This document shows, piece by piece, positions 9,852 through 20,195 of a stretch of DNA of 48,712 bases. A model generated the notes under the pieces. That model did not search any database and was not told the origin of the DNA. It saw nothing but the letters and a program-made list of their open reading frames with translations. Position numbers and translations under genes: made by a program. Source of the stretch: an uncultured Rhodobiaceae bacterium (GTDB taxonomy: Bacteria > Pseudomonadota > Alphaproteobacteria > Rhizobiales > TMED25). Location: assembly GCA_913030915.1 (NCBI GenBank), contig CAJWEW010000009.1, positions 1-48,712 on the forward strand. Reading direction: 5' to 3'. Every line of letters starts with the position of its first letter. The first letter of the stretch is position 1.

Positions 9852-11336
9852 CTAACTCTCTGTAAGTTTTATTTCAATACGTCTATTTTTCTTGTAGGAA
9901 ATCTCGTCATCTCCTGTTTCCAGTGGCATAAACTCACCCCTGCCTGTCGCAGCGAGCCTATTGGGTGGAATTCCCGTTTTTATCAGGAAGTCTACAACTG
10001 AAATCGCCCTTGCGGCTGATAATTCCCAATTTGACTCATATCTAGAATTTTTGATTGGGACTCTGTCCGTGTGCCCGTCGACCCTAAGTATCCAATTTAT
10101 TTCTTGTGGTATATCATTAATAAGCTCTTGGATCGCAACCGATAATTTCGCGAGCTGTCTCTGTCCTTCAATTCCAATATTTGCTTCCCCACTATCGAAA
10201 AGTACTTCAGACTGAAATACGAATCTGTCACCTATGATCTTAATATCATCCCTGTTACCGATTATTTCTTTGAGCTTACCAAAGAATTCAGATCTATATT
10301 CAGATAATTCTTTTACTCTTTGTGCCAGTGCAACATTTAATCTTTTACCTAAGTCTGCAATTCGTGCTTGCTGATCAATATCCCTTTTTTCAGATGCATC
10401 AAGAAGATCTTGCAATGCTTGTATCTGCTTTTTTAGCTCAGAAATTTGAATATTTAGAATTTGTACATCATTACCCGATGCCTTTGCTTTTTGACTTGTA
10501 GATAATAAAATCGATTTTAATTTTTCTAGTTTTTCGCTATTTTCAACTTCTTTTTTTCTCAGATCTATAATTATTTGTTCACTATCTTGGATCGCTTTTT
10601 CCTGGTCAATTGAGGCTATATCCATATTTAATTTATCTGTTTTTAGTTCAGTCAAAAGATTATTTTGAGTTTCGTTTTTTTCCCTCAAATCAATAATCAT
10701 CTTTTCTTTATTTTTCAGATCCAAACCTAGATTACTTATATTAGACTGCAGATCAGTTATTTGAGCCTCAAAATTAAGAATCTTATCTGAATTATTTTCG
10801 AGTTGTAGGTCTTTTATTTTAAGTAATGATGCAAGCTGATTTCTTTCAGATACTAATTTAATTATTTGTTGACCTCTGAGTGCAGACTCACCTCTTTTTT
10901 CTTCAAAAAGTACAATTTTCTTATCTAACTCATCCTGTAGGATAATTAGTCTGTTATTATAATCATCATTAAGAGCAGTAATTTCGTCTTGTAAAATTAT
11001 TATATCTTCATTCGCTTTTTCAAGCTGGATATTCAAACCTTCGTTATCTAAGCTGAGATTTGCAATATCTTCTTCTAGAACCTGAATTCGATTCATGAAT
11101 TCATCATTTTGAGTTTGTTCAAGGGACAATAGAAGTGACAGCTCATTAAGTTGATCCTGTAGATCGGATAAGGCATCGTCCTTTGATGATATTTCCGTTG
11201 ATAGGAAAAATTGAGATAAAATAAATACCGTCAGTAAAAATATTATAACCAATAAAATAGTTGCCATTGCATCGACAAATCCAGGCCAATAATTCGCTGT
11301 ATTGCTGTTATTTGGTCGTCTACTATTTCTGGGCAT
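9852..11336 (-). CDS. OmpA/MotB-like peptidoglycan-binding protein with long coiled coil
   Basis: N-terminal TM (WPGFVDAMATILLVIIFLLTVFILSQFF), about 300 residues of coiled-coil-like sequence, C-terminal OmpA-like domain (VDGHTDRVPI..SNWELSAARAISVVDFLI..RNRRIEIKL type). Confidence 0.88.
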   Translation of the reverse strand: MPRNSRRPNNSNTANYWPGFVDAMATILLVIIFLLTVFILSQFFLSTEISSKDDALSDLQDQLNELSLLLSLEQTQNDEFMNRIQVLEEDIANLSLDNEGLNIQLEKANEDIIILQDEITALNDDYNNRLIILQDELDKKIVLFEEKRGESALRGQQIIKLVSERNQLASLLKIKDLQLENNSDKILNFEAQITDLQSNISNLGLDLKNKEKMIIDLREKNETQNNLLTELKTDKLNMDIASIDQEKAIQDSEQIIIDLRKKEVENSEKLEKLKSILLSTSQKAKASGNDVQILNIQISELKKQIQALQDLLDASEKRDIDQQARIADLGKRLNVALAQRVKELSEYRSEFFGKLKEIIGNRDDIKIIGDRFVFQSEVLFDSGEANIGIEGQRQLAKLSVAIQELINDIPQEINWILRVDGHTDRVPIKNSRYESNWELSAARAISVVDFLIKTGIPPNRLAATGRGEFMPLETGDDEISYKKNRRIEIKLTES

Positions 11337-11372
11337 AGGTAATACTGGTTTTTTTTCTGGTTAAAAAGATTG

Positions 11373-12320
11373 CTATTTCTTTTTAACTTCGTCAATTATT
11401 TTTTTTTGTAACTTATTCTGTTCACTTAATAATTTACTTATATCTTTGTTTTGCTGTTCAATTGCATTTAATACAGTTTTGAGTCCGCTATTTTTATCTG
11501 TGCTTTCACTATGTAACACCTTTTCTAATTCAATTAGGATTGCGTTCATATCTTTTAAATTTCTATTAAGATAGAAGTTCATTTTACTGTCAGATCTTTC
11601 ATCATTAATTTCAGTTACAGTAGATAGCCACTCCTCGAGTTCATTATAAAACCTATTTTGGGCTTGATTATACAAAAGATCAAAGAAGCCAAGAATTAGA
11701 GATCCAGAAAGACCAAATAATGAAGATGAAAAAGCAACTCCCATTCCAGACAGTGGTTTTTCAAGACCTAGTTTCAATTCTTCAAACATTACCGAAGATT
11801 CGCCTGTTCCAACTTTAAGTGTGCCAATTGTTTGCCCAATCGAGTCAACAGTAAGTAGGAGACCCCAAAAAGTTCCAAGCAAACCCAGAAAGATCAATAA
11901 ACCAATCATATATCTTGAGTATTCTCGGGACTCATCAAGTCTAAAAGAGATTGAGTCCAGTATAGATCTCATTGATGTTGCAGAGAGAGTAATCTCGTAT
12001 TTATGGTCCAGCATCATGGTCGCCATTGGAGCGAGTAAAGACGGCGGTGAGCCAATATCGGCGTGATGGTCACCATTTTGAAAATTATTAACCCATCTTA
12101 CTTCACGAAACAACTTTATTGTCAGCCACAAAATATATATTATCCCAAAGCCAAGAACTGAGCTTATAACTGTATTAATGATAGGATTAGTTTGGAATGC
12201 TTTTGTTAGATCCTCTTGTATTAATAATATGAAAAATGAGATTAAGAATACGAAGATTAGCATCCTAAATAAGTAAATTCTTGGATGCGTGAAGTTTCTA
12301 GAAACAGGAATATCAGTCAT
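11373..12320 (-). CDS. MotA/TolQ/ExbB-type proton channel family protein
   Basis: TM segments with GLLGTFWGLLLTV and LSGMGVAFSSSLFGLSGSLILGF typical of MotA/TolQ/ExbB; paired with the OmpA/MotB-like protein. Confidence 0.83.
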   Translation of the reverse strand: MTDIPVSRNFTHPRIYLFRMLIFVFLISFFILLIQEDLTKAFQTNPIINTVISSVLGFGIIYILWLTIKLFREVRWVNNFQNGDHHADIGSPPSLLAPMATMMLDHKYEITLSATSMRSILDSISFRLDESREYSRYMIGLLIFLGLLGTFWGLLLTVDSIGQTIGTLKVGTGESSVMFEELKLGLEKPLSGMGVAFSSSLFGLSGSLILGFFDLLYNQAQNRFYNELEEWLSTVTEINDERSDSKMNFYLNRNLKDMNAILIELEKVLHSESTDKNSGLKTVLNAIEQQNKDISKLLSEQNKLQKKIIDEVKKK

Positions 12321-12350
12321 CGCTACAAATTCCCCAATACTATTCTTGAG

Positions 12351-13136
12351 TTACCCTTTGATTAAATTGTCGTATATTTTTTGGTTGGATACAATAAAAT
12401 AATTTCCCCCCATCTTTCCTTTTAAGCTAAGCGCATTAATATCTCCTCCAGACTCCTCTAGAATTAGGAGTGCTGCAATCACCGAGCGCCTGTTGTCATT
12501 ATGACCAATAAAGCAGTTTAAGGCCCCATTGGATACCATGCATACCTCAAGCGATATTGATCCCATTTGACGTATTGAATTGACTGAGTTCAAATATTTC
12601 AAAAAAAAATCATCTATATCATTATTAAAAAGACCCAGACGTTCATCGATTGCAATCATTGCATTATCAGGGCTTATCTCATTAGATACACTCATTCGTA
12701 TATTGTTGTACCTTGCAGAAATTCCCCTTTCACCAATAAAAACTTCATCCGAGATTGGATTGTATACGATGCTATTTTGTACAATACTGTCCTTTATGTG
12801 GGCGATGGTTATACAAAATAATGGGATTCCTCGCTTGAAATTCATTTCTCCCTCAAGTGCATTAATTATGAAGGAGTTTTTTGGAAAAGCGGATATCTCA
12901 AAATCATTTTTTGAGATATCAGGTATTGTGATCAATTCATAACCATTTTTTGAATATTTTGACTCAAGTTCCTCTCTTATGAAAGACTCTACCTTGCTTT
13001 TACTTTTTTGAACAAATTCGTTTATCGACTTTTTAGAATTTTGCAGATTTTGGAGCTCACCAAAATCACGTCGATATATTTTTGCAACATTTCTGACAAT
13101 TGAATAGAGAACATTTGTATTTGGTAGATAGCTCAT
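12351..13136 (-). CDS. SuhB/inositol monophosphatase-like protein with degenerate catalytic motifs
   Basis: Family fold retained (IVRNVAKIYRRDFGELQNLQNSK.., SIRQMGSISLEVCMVSNGALNCFIG, ILEESGGDINAL), but metal-ligand motifs are replaced (INALEGEMNF; RRSVIAALLILEESGG). Confidence 0.75.
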   Translation of the reverse strand: MSYLPNTNVLYSIVRNVAKIYRRDFGELQNLQNSKKSINEFVQKSKSKVESFIREELESKYSKNGYELITIPDISKNDFEISAFPKNSFIINALEGEMNFKRGIPLFCITIAHIKDSIVQNSIVYNPISDEVFIGERGISARYNNIRMSVSNEISPDNAMIAIDERLGLFNNDIDDFFLKYLNSVNSIRQMGSISLEVCMVSNGALNCFIGHNDNRRSVIAALLILEESGGDINALSLKGKMGGNYFIVSNQKIYDNLIKG

Positions 13137-13140
13137 AAAA

Positions 13141-13716
13141 TTAGTCAGCCCTTTTTATGTAGGTCATTTCATTTGTATCAACTATGATTATGTCATCATT
13201 ATTAATGAAAGGCGGCACCGTAACTCGAATATTATTTTCCAAAATAGCTGGCTTTGATGATGAGGCTGCCGTCTGACCTTTGATTGAGGGCTCTGTATCT
13301 ACTACTTTTAGTGAGACTGTTTCGGGCAAGACAACGCTTACTGGACTTCCCTCGTACAGCTCTATCTCTACAATCATACCTTCTTTTAGGAATGATTTTT
13401 TTTCATCTAAAATGCTTTGATTTACTGATATTTGCTCGTATGTATTACTATTCATAAATATTAGCTCACTATCATCTGGATATAAATATTGATAGCTTTC
13501 GGACTCTATTCTTACTCTCTCAACTATTTCATCTGAGCGGAATCTCTCATTTAATTTTGTATTATCAATTATGGATTTCATCTCAACTTGATTAAATGCA
13601 CCGCCTTTACCCGGTTTAACAGCTTGTGTTTTAGTGACAACAAATAACGATCCCTTATGTTCAAGTACGTTACCTATCTTAATTTGATTCCCATTTATTT
13701 TCATATCATCCTCCAT
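13141..13716 (-). CDS. efp: Elongation factor P
   Basis: NQIKIGNVLEHKGSLFVVTKTQAVKPGKGGAFNQVEMKSI; OB domains. ORF start could be MKINGNQ, a few codons in. Confidence 0.95.
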   Translation of the reverse strand: MEDDMKINGNQIKIGNVLEHKGSLFVVTKTQAVKPGKGGAFNQVEMKSIIDNTKLNERFRSDEIVERVRIESESYQYLYPDDSELIFMNSNTYEQISVNQSILDEKKSFLKEGMIVEIELYEGSPVSVVLPETVSLKVVDTEPSIKGQTAASSSKPAILENNIRVTVPPFINNDDIIIVDTNEMTYIKRAD

Positions 13717-13763
13717 TCCTTAATGAAAGTGTTCGTCATTAATTTATATCTATGACTTGTTAC

Positions 13764-14723
13764 TTATTTCATAAACTTTGGCATACGTAAATAAGTAATG
13801 CTATAATCATTCATACGTGGTCTAAAATTTTCAAATTTTTCAACTGCAGCGCTTCTATCAAGAGAAGATAAAGTACTCATATTCATGTCCAATTCAACAT
13901 CTGATACGCCAAGTTGCTTTGCTAATAAATAATATTCATATGCCTTAGTGTCATTTTTTATTGTTCCAATACCATAATAATACATGGTCGCTAACTGTTG
14001 TAATGCTGGTGGATATGCCTTTTGTGCTGATCTTTCAAGCCATACAATAGCAATTTTTTCATCTTTCTTAATTCCCATCTCATTTAAAATCATCATTGCA
14101 TAATCATACTCGGCCTCTGTATAACCCTGGTCTGCAAATTCAAACATCATTAGCGCTGCATTTTTTTTATCAATTTTTGTTCCAATACCGTTAAGCTTAT
14201 ATTCAATGAGAGAATACTTTGCTAATTCAATTTCTTCACTCGCCTCATTCATATACTCGTAAGCCATTGACTCATTAAGGGGTACATTTATTCCATACCT
14301 ATGATAAATTGAGAGATAATATTTCGCATAAGATGATAAAAATTTATCATTACTATTTTTCAATTCGTAAAAATAATTATATGATCTAGAGTAGTCAATT
14401 TTATTATGAAAAAGCACTTCTGCTATTTCAAATTTTGAGTTTTGATCACCTGCTTTCATAGACTCTTCATACCACTCAGTCGCAGACTCAATGTCACCAT
14501 TGCTAATAAATTTTTTTGCTATCCAATAAGCCCACTCTTGATTACCGTTAGTATGGTATGACTCTATTGCTTCATCAATATCATTGTTAATCAATAAGGT
14601 TTTGAATTTATCATTTGTAATATTAGCAGAAACTCTACTGAAGCATAGAAGAAGGAAGCCAAGTATCAGCAAGATCTTTACTGAAGAGAATAAATTGTTT
14701 ACTTTTCTAAATTTTCTGACCAT
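13764..14723 (-). CDS. Sel1-like repeat protein with signal peptide
   Basis: Sel1 units (AIVWLERSAQKAYPPALQQLATMYYYGIGTIKNDTKAYEYYLLAKQLG). Confidence 0.8.
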   Translation of the reverse strand: MVRKFRKVNNLFSSVKILLILGFLLLCFSRVSANITNDKFKTLLINNDIDEAIESYHTNGNQEWAYWIAKKFISNGDIESATEWYEESMKAGDQNSKFEIAEVLFHNKIDYSRSYNYFYELKNSNDKFLSSYAKYYLSIYHRYGINVPLNESMAYEYMNEASEEIELAKYSLIEYKLNGIGTKIDKKNAALMMFEFADQGYTEAEYDYAMMILNEMGIKKDEKIAIVWLERSAQKAYPPALQQLATMYYYGIGTIKNDTKAYEYYLLAKQLGVSDVELDMNMSTLSSLDRSAAVEKFENFRPRMNDYSITYLRMPKFMK

Positions 14724-15721
14724 TCGCCTTTTGTGGCCAAGCTATTCATATGAGCTCGGTGTCTGAAAGCTTGTTGAGCCTTGATGATATTTGCATCTTT
14801 TCCACCCCAAGCCATTAAAGCGCTTTGCTGTAGAGCTCTTCCGTAAGAAAAACTTAATTTGATATCAAAATCTTTCATCTTATTCATAATTGATAAATGC
14901 TTTGTGGCATCGATATCATTTTGTCCGCCTGAGAGGAAACATACACCAGGAACGGTATCTGGCATGTGATTTTTGAGGCACTTAAGTGTTTGCTCTGCAA
15001 TCTCAATTTCTGATGCTTGGTTTGGTGAATGAATACCAGCTATAACCATATTGGGTTTTAGTATGATGCCGTTCAGGTCAACACCCGCTTTTATTAATTT
15101 ATCAAATACTATGTCTAACGTTTTTGATGTGACCTCGTAACAACTATCAATTGTGTGTACTGATTTATCGCTATCCATTAAGATTTCAGGTTCAACTATG
15201 GGTACGAGTCCATTTTCTTGACATAATGCAGCGTACCTTGCAAGCGCGTGAGCATTTGTTTGGATTGCATAGTCTGTCGGTGTTTTATCAGTAATACTTA
15301 TGACCGCTCTCCATTTTGCGAATGACGCTCCAAGTTGAGAATACTCAATAAGACGCTCTCTTAGCCCATCCAATCCTTCAGTAATAGTTTCGTCTTCAAA
15401 GAGTGCTAGAGATTTTGCTCCAGTATCAACTTTAATACCAATCAAAGTATCTGTGGAGATGAGTAAATCAATCAGCTTCCCTCCATCTTGACAATCCTGC
15501 CGTATTGTTTCATCAAACAAAATGACGCCAGATATATAGCTCTCCATTGCGTCTTTTGTGCTAAATAGCATCTCCCTGTAATTTCTTCTACTTTCAGGCG
15601 TGCTCTGCAAATTAATTTGACTAAATCTCTTTGTAATAGTCGCAGTACTTTCGTCAGCAGCTAGAATGCCTTTTCCATTTTCAACTAGTTTTTTAGCAAT
15701 CTGCTGTAAAATGTTTTTCAT
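14699..15721 (-). CDS. Class I fructose-bisphosphate aldolase
   Basis: GKGILAADESTATITKRF; GIKVDTG; LPN-type LKPNMVIAG; VCFLSGGQ. Confidence 0.94.
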   Translation of the reverse strand: MKNILQQIAKKLVENGKGILAADESTATITKRFSQINLQSTPESRRNYREMLFSTKDAMESYISGVILFDETIRQDCQDGGKLIDLLISTDTLIGIKVDTGAKSLALFEDETITEGLDGLRERLIEYSQLGASFAKWRAVISITDKTPTDYAIQTNAHALARYAALCQENGLVPIVEPEILMDSDKSVHTIDSCYEVTSKTLDIVFDKLIKAGVDLNGIILKPNMVIAGIHSPNQASEIEIAEQTLKCLKNHMPDTVPGVCFLSGGQNDIDATKHLSIMNKMKDFDIKLSFSYGRALQQSALMAWGGKDANIIKAQQAFRHRAHMNSLATKGEWSENLEK

Positions 15722-15746
15722 AGTTAATTACCCATACCGATTGGCA

Positions 15747-16925
15747 TTAATGCTTATTTAAAATTGCCTCTACAGCTGGCAAATCCTTTCCTTCAAGCCA
15801 CTGTAAGAATGCACCTCCGCCTGTTGAAACATGTGTATAGTCGTCATATGTTCCAGCAATGTTAATTCCATATATAGTATCTCCACCACCCACAATTACT
15901 GTAGAATTTTTATCTTTGCATCTGAGAGCTAATTCTTTTGCAACAGAAACCGTTGATTGGTCAAAAGGCTTATATTCGATAGCCCCAAGCGGACCGTTCC
16001 ATATTACAGTTTTAGCATCAGAGATTTCATCCAAAATAATTCTAGAGGATTCAATTCCAAGGTCAAGAATCATGTCATCGATTTCAATTTCATCCAAAAT
16101 TTTATTTTTTGCGGTTGGAAAATCACCCAATTTTTTCGATACCTTTGCATCAACAGGAAGGACTAATTTAACATTTTTACTCTTGGCTAAATTCACAATA
16201 CCACTGGCAATATCTATGCAACTCGTCTCATACAGGGATGCGCCAATATTATTAGCGGTAGCCTTGAGAAATGTATTCGCCATAGCTCCACCGATTATAA
16301 CTTTATCCACGCTTCTAATTAAGCTCTCAAGGAGTTGGATTTTAGTTGAAATTTTAGATCCACCGATAATTGCGACAACAGGACTTACTGGACGCGAAAA
16401 TACATTATCGAGAGCTAAAATTTCTTTTTCCATACAAAGTCCAAAAAAGCTTGGTAGAAATTTAGGAAGTCCACTCAATGATGCATGCTCTCTGTGTGAA
16501 GCTGAGAATGCATCGTTTACATACACCTCACCCATTCTACTAAGTTCTTCTGCAAACCTATTATCATTTAGCTCCTCTTGTGGAAAGAATCTTATATTTT
16601 CGAACAAAAATACTTCTTCTTGATGCTTCGCTATATCTTCATCTATTTTGTTAATGAATCTGACATTCCTCTTTAACTTTTTTTCTAATTCACGAGCAAT
16701 GGGTTCCATTGATAACGAAATATCTATCTTACCTTTTGGGCGCCCCCTATGTGTAATGATTATTATTTTAGCCCCCATTTTAAGTAGGGCATCGATAGTT
16801 GGGATAGACTCATCAATTCTGGTCGTATCGACAACGACTTTATCATTTGTTGGGACATTATAGTCTGTACGCAATAAGACTATTTTATTCTGAAGATCTT
16901 CATCTCGAAAGCTCTTTATCCGCAT
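15747..16925 (-). CDS. pgk: Phosphoglycerate kinase
   Basis: LLRTDYNVP, THRGRPKG, VNDAFSASHREHASLSGLP, STGGGAFLQWLEGKDLPA. Confidence 0.97.
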   Translation of the reverse strand: MRIKSFRDEDLQNKIVLLRTDYNVPTNDKVVVDTTRIDESIPTIDALLKMGAKIIIITHRGRPKGKIDISLSMEPIARELEKKLKRNVRFINKIDEDIAKHQEEVFLFENIRFFPQEELNDNRFAEELSRMGEVYVNDAFSASHREHASLSGLPKFLPSFFGLCMEKEILALDNVFSRPVSPVVAIIGGSKISTKIQLLESLIRSVDKVIIGGAMANTFLKATANNIGASLYETSCIDIASGIVNLAKSKNVKLVLPVDAKVSKKLGDFPTAKNKILDEIEIDDMILDLGIESSRIILDEISDAKTVIWNGPLGAIEYKPFDQSTVSVAKELALRCKDKNSTVIVGGGDTIYGINIAGTYDDYTHVSTGGGAFLQWLEGKDLPAVEAILNKH

Positions 16926-16940
16926 AAAATTAATCCATCC

Positions 16941-17951
16941 TCAGGGCAGGTTGCTGATATGTTTGGACATATCACACATTCTCTGGGAAAATCCCCATTC
17001 ATTATCGTACCATGCCATAACCCTTACTAATTTTTTATTGGTAACCCTGGTTTGATCTAGCGCAACAACTGCTGAATGACTATCATGATTTATATCGATA
17101 GATACAAGTTTCTCATTTGTTGTATTTAAAATATTTCGGAACTGATTATTTGAAGCTTGGATAAGAATCTCGTTGATCTCGTTTATATTTGTATCTTTAT
17201 TTGCAGTAAATTTTAGGTCTATCGCGGACACATTTGGTATGGGAACACGCATTGCCATTCCATCTATTTTTCCTTTCAACTGAGGAATTACCTCACCAAC
17301 AGAAATTGCAGCTCCAGTTGTTGTTGGAATAATTGATTGCGCCGCCGATCTTGCCCTGTATAAATCTTTGTGATTTCTATCAAGTGTTGGTTGATCTCCA
17401 GTATAGGAGTGTATAGTTGTCATAAAGGCCGTATCGATACCCACGGAGTCATTTAGTGCCATTGCCAGAGGAGCGAGAGCGTTAGTTGTACAAGAAGCAT
17501 TTGATATGACTCTATGATCGGGCTTGATTTTAAGATGATTTACGCCAAAAACTGCTGTTATATCCACATCTTTTGCGGGAGCTGATACCAATACTTTTTT
17601 TGCACCAGCATTGATATGTTTTATAGATAGTTTTTTATCATTAAACTTACCTGTGCACTCAAGTACCAAATCAATATTAAGATCACCCCATGGTATGTCA
17701 TTTGGATCCTTAGATGAAAATTTTTTTATTTGTTTTTTATTTATTTTAAATAAATCTGAGTCTATTTTTTCTATTTCATCCGCTAATGTCCCGTGTATTG
17801 AGTCATATTTCAGGAGATGCAAATTTGTTTCAACCGAAGCTGAGTCATTGATTGCTAATAAATCAATTTCATCACAATGATCACTAATTATTGCGCGTGC
17901 TACATTTCTTCCGATACGACCAAAACCGTTTATTGCTACTTTTATTGTCAT
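16941..17951 (-). CDS. gap: Glyceraldehyde-3-phosphate dehydrogenase
   Basis: INGFGRIGRNVARAI; SNASCTTNALAPLA; AWYDNEWGFSQRM. Confidence 0.97.
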   Translation of the reverse strand: MTIKVAINGFGRIGRNVARAIISDHCDEIDLLAINDSASVETNLHLLKYDSIHGTLADEIEKIDSDLFKINKKQIKKFSSKDPNDIPWGDLNIDLVLECTGKFNDKKLSIKHINAGAKKVLVSAPAKDVDITAVFGVNHLKIKPDHRVISNASCTTNALAPLAMALNDSVGIDTAFMTTIHSYTGDQPTLDRNHKDLYRARSAAQSIIPTTTGAAISVGEVIPQLKGKIDGMAMRVPIPNVSAIDLKFTANKDTNINEINEILIQASNNQFRNILNTTNEKLVSIDINHDSHSAVVALDQTRVTNKKLVRVMAWYDNEWGFSQRMCDMSKHISNLP

Positions 17952-17967
17952 TTATTATACCAATTAT

Positions 17968-19956
17968 TTATTTCTTATTTAAGATTACATCCATTATGTA
18001 TTCTTTGGTAATATTAAAATTTTTATACAAGTCTTTATATGGTCCGCTTGCTCCAAATGATGACATTCCAACAAATATTCCGTTGTCTCTTAATATTTTA
18101 TCCCAACCCTGAGACACTCCTGCCTCTACCACCACATTGCATGTTGCATTGTTTATTACGTGTTCTCTAAAGTCGTTATCTTGCGAATTGAAATAATCCA
18201 AACATGGCACTGAGTAAATGCTTACTGCTTTATCTAGCTTTATCAATTCTTGATAGGCTTCAATCGCAATATTCACTTCAGAGCCAGATGCAAATATAGC
18301 AAATTCTGGTGTTTTTGAATTTGAGGCCACACAGTACGCACCATTTTTACATAGGTTATGTTTTAAGCCTATCTCCAGACTCTGCCTAAATTCATCTAGA
18401 TTTTGCCTAGATAGAGCTATCAAACTTGGTCCATTCTTATTTTCTAATGCTAATTCCCAACACTCAACTGTCTCGATAGCGGACCCAGGCCGAAATACAT
18501 TTACATTAGGTATTGCCCGAAGGCTTGCTAGCTGCTCAATTGGCTGATGCGTTGGCCCATCTTCACCTAGACCTATGGAGTCATGTGTTAGCACATAAAT
18601 CACTTGTTGTTGCATCAAGGCAGCTAATCTTATAGCAGGTCGACAATAATCAGAGAAAATTAGAAAAGTCCCTCCATATGGGATAAATCCACCATGAAGG
18701 GATATCCCATTCATTATCGCCCCCATTGCATGCTCTCTAATTCCATAATGAATATATCTACCGTATGATTCGGCTGTCATAGGATTAATATTATCTGTTT
18801 TTGTATTATTTGAACCTGTCAAATCTGCTGAACCACCCAGAGTTATTTCTGTGATCTCGTTTATATATTTTAGACAAACCTCAGATGCTTTTCTTGTAGC
18901 TATGCTCTGGGGTTTTTCTATGAGATCTGCCTTAACTTCATTTAATTTTACAAATAAATTGGGGTGAATTATTTTTTCAATTTGATCTCTAAACTCTTTT
19001 TTTACGCTTGCTGGTAATTTTTGGAACTTATCGTTCCAAATTTTTTTCTGTTTCTGTCCTTTGATGCCAACACTTCTCCACATTTTTTGAATTTCTGATG
19101 GTATCTGGAATTTTTCATACTCAATACCAAGCTCTTTTCTAGTTAGATTGTACTCATCTTGACCCAGGGGTGATCCATGTACACTGGCGGTCCCCTGTTT
19201 ATTAGGCGATCCATATCCAATTATTGTTCTGCACGAAATCATTGTGGGTTTGTCTGATGTGTTAGAGCTTTTTATTGCTTGAAAAATTTCTTTTTCATCG
19301 TGACCGTTAATTTCTATGACATTCCAGCCAGATGCCTCAAATCTACTTATTTGATTTGTTGAGTCAGTTTTTGTAATGGGTCCGTCTATTGAAATGTTGT
19401 TACTATCAAATAGTAGAGTCAACTTATTTAATTTCAGATGACCGGCAAGACTGATTGCCTCATGAGAGATACCTTCCATTAAATCACCGTCACCGGCCAT
19501 AACAAATGTCTTATGATTTACCACATCACTTCCAAATTTTTTAGATAATAATTTTTCAGATAACGCCATTCCGACAGCATTCGCTAAACCTTGGCCCAAC
19601 GGCCCAGTCGTCGTTTCTATACCTTTTGCATGACCATATTCTGGATGCCCTGCTGTTTTAGATCCCAGCTGCCTGAAGTTCTTAATTTCATCAATTGACA
19701 TATCCTCATACCCAAGCAAATACAACAAGGAATAAAGGAGCATAGATCCGTGTCCTCCTGATAAAATAAACCGGTCACGATCGATCCAGTCAGGATCTTT
19801 TGCATCAAACTTTAGGAATTCACTAAATAATACTGTTGCCACATCAGCCATTCCAAGCGGCAGCCCAGGATGCCCACTATTTGCACTTTCAATTGCGTCC
19901 ATTGATAGCGCTCTAATAGCATTAGCCATTTCATGGTGATTAATTTGATTTGACAT
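17968..19956 (-). CDS. tkt: Transketolase
   Basis: SANSGHPGLPLGMADVATVLF; GDGDLMEGISHEA; THDSIGLGEDGPTHQPIEQLASLR. Confidence 0.97.
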   Translation of the reverse strand: MSNQINHHEMANAIRALSMDAIESANSGHPGLPLGMADVATVLFSEFLKFDAKDPDWIDRDRFILSGGHGSMLLYSLLYLLGYEDMSIDEIKNFRQLGSKTAGHPEYGHAKGIETTTGPLGQGLANAVGMALSEKLLSKKFGSDVVNHKTFVMAGDGDLMEGISHEAISLAGHLKLNKLTLLFDSNNISIDGPITKTDSTNQISRFEASGWNVIEINGHDEKEIFQAIKSSNTSDKPTMISCRTIIGYGSPNKQGTASVHGSPLGQDEYNLTRKELGIEYEKFQIPSEIQKMWRSVGIKGQKQKKIWNDKFQKLPASVKKEFRDQIEKIIHPNLFVKLNEVKADLIEKPQSIATRKASEVCLKYINEITEITLGGSADLTGSNNTKTDNINPMTAESYGRYIHYGIREHAMGAIMNGISLHGGFIPYGGTFLIFSDYCRPAIRLAALMQQQVIYVLTHDSIGLGEDGPTHQPIEQLASLRAIPNVNVFRPGSAIETVECWELALENKNGPSLIALSRQNLDEFRQSLEIGLKHNLCKNGAYCVASNSKTPEFAIFASGSEVNIAIEAYQELIKLDKAVSIYSVPCLDYFNSQDNDFREHVINNATCNVVVEAGVSQGWDKILRDNGIFVGMSSFGASGPYKDLYKNFNITKEYIMDVILNKK

Positions 19957-20195
19957 ATTTGTCTGCTTTTTTTAGAAAACCTGCCTTTTTTTTATAATTC
20001 AATAAAAAACTTTATCAAACAATATTTGTATCTTAGTGGGCATTTCCTGTTTAAAATTTCCATGAAAAGCATTGATTTAGTTAGAAATCTTATTTTTTTT
20101 TTATTGCTTTTTACTCTTCATTAATATTATATTTCTATGGGGACAGTGTTTTCATCGAAAGTGCATTAGTAATTATTAATTGTCTGGGATTATAA

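Noticed and set aside
9852-12320. Zorya-like anti-phage module (ZorA/ZorB)
   Set aside because: The long coiled coil is on the OmpA partner rather than the channel protein, there are no ZorC/D/E helicase or nuclease genes, and the neighbours (rpmE, efp) are core genes.
15859-16623. 254-aa plus-strand ORF
   Set aside because: Antisense shadow of pgk, which has clear family motifs; the antisense translation has no recognisable domain.
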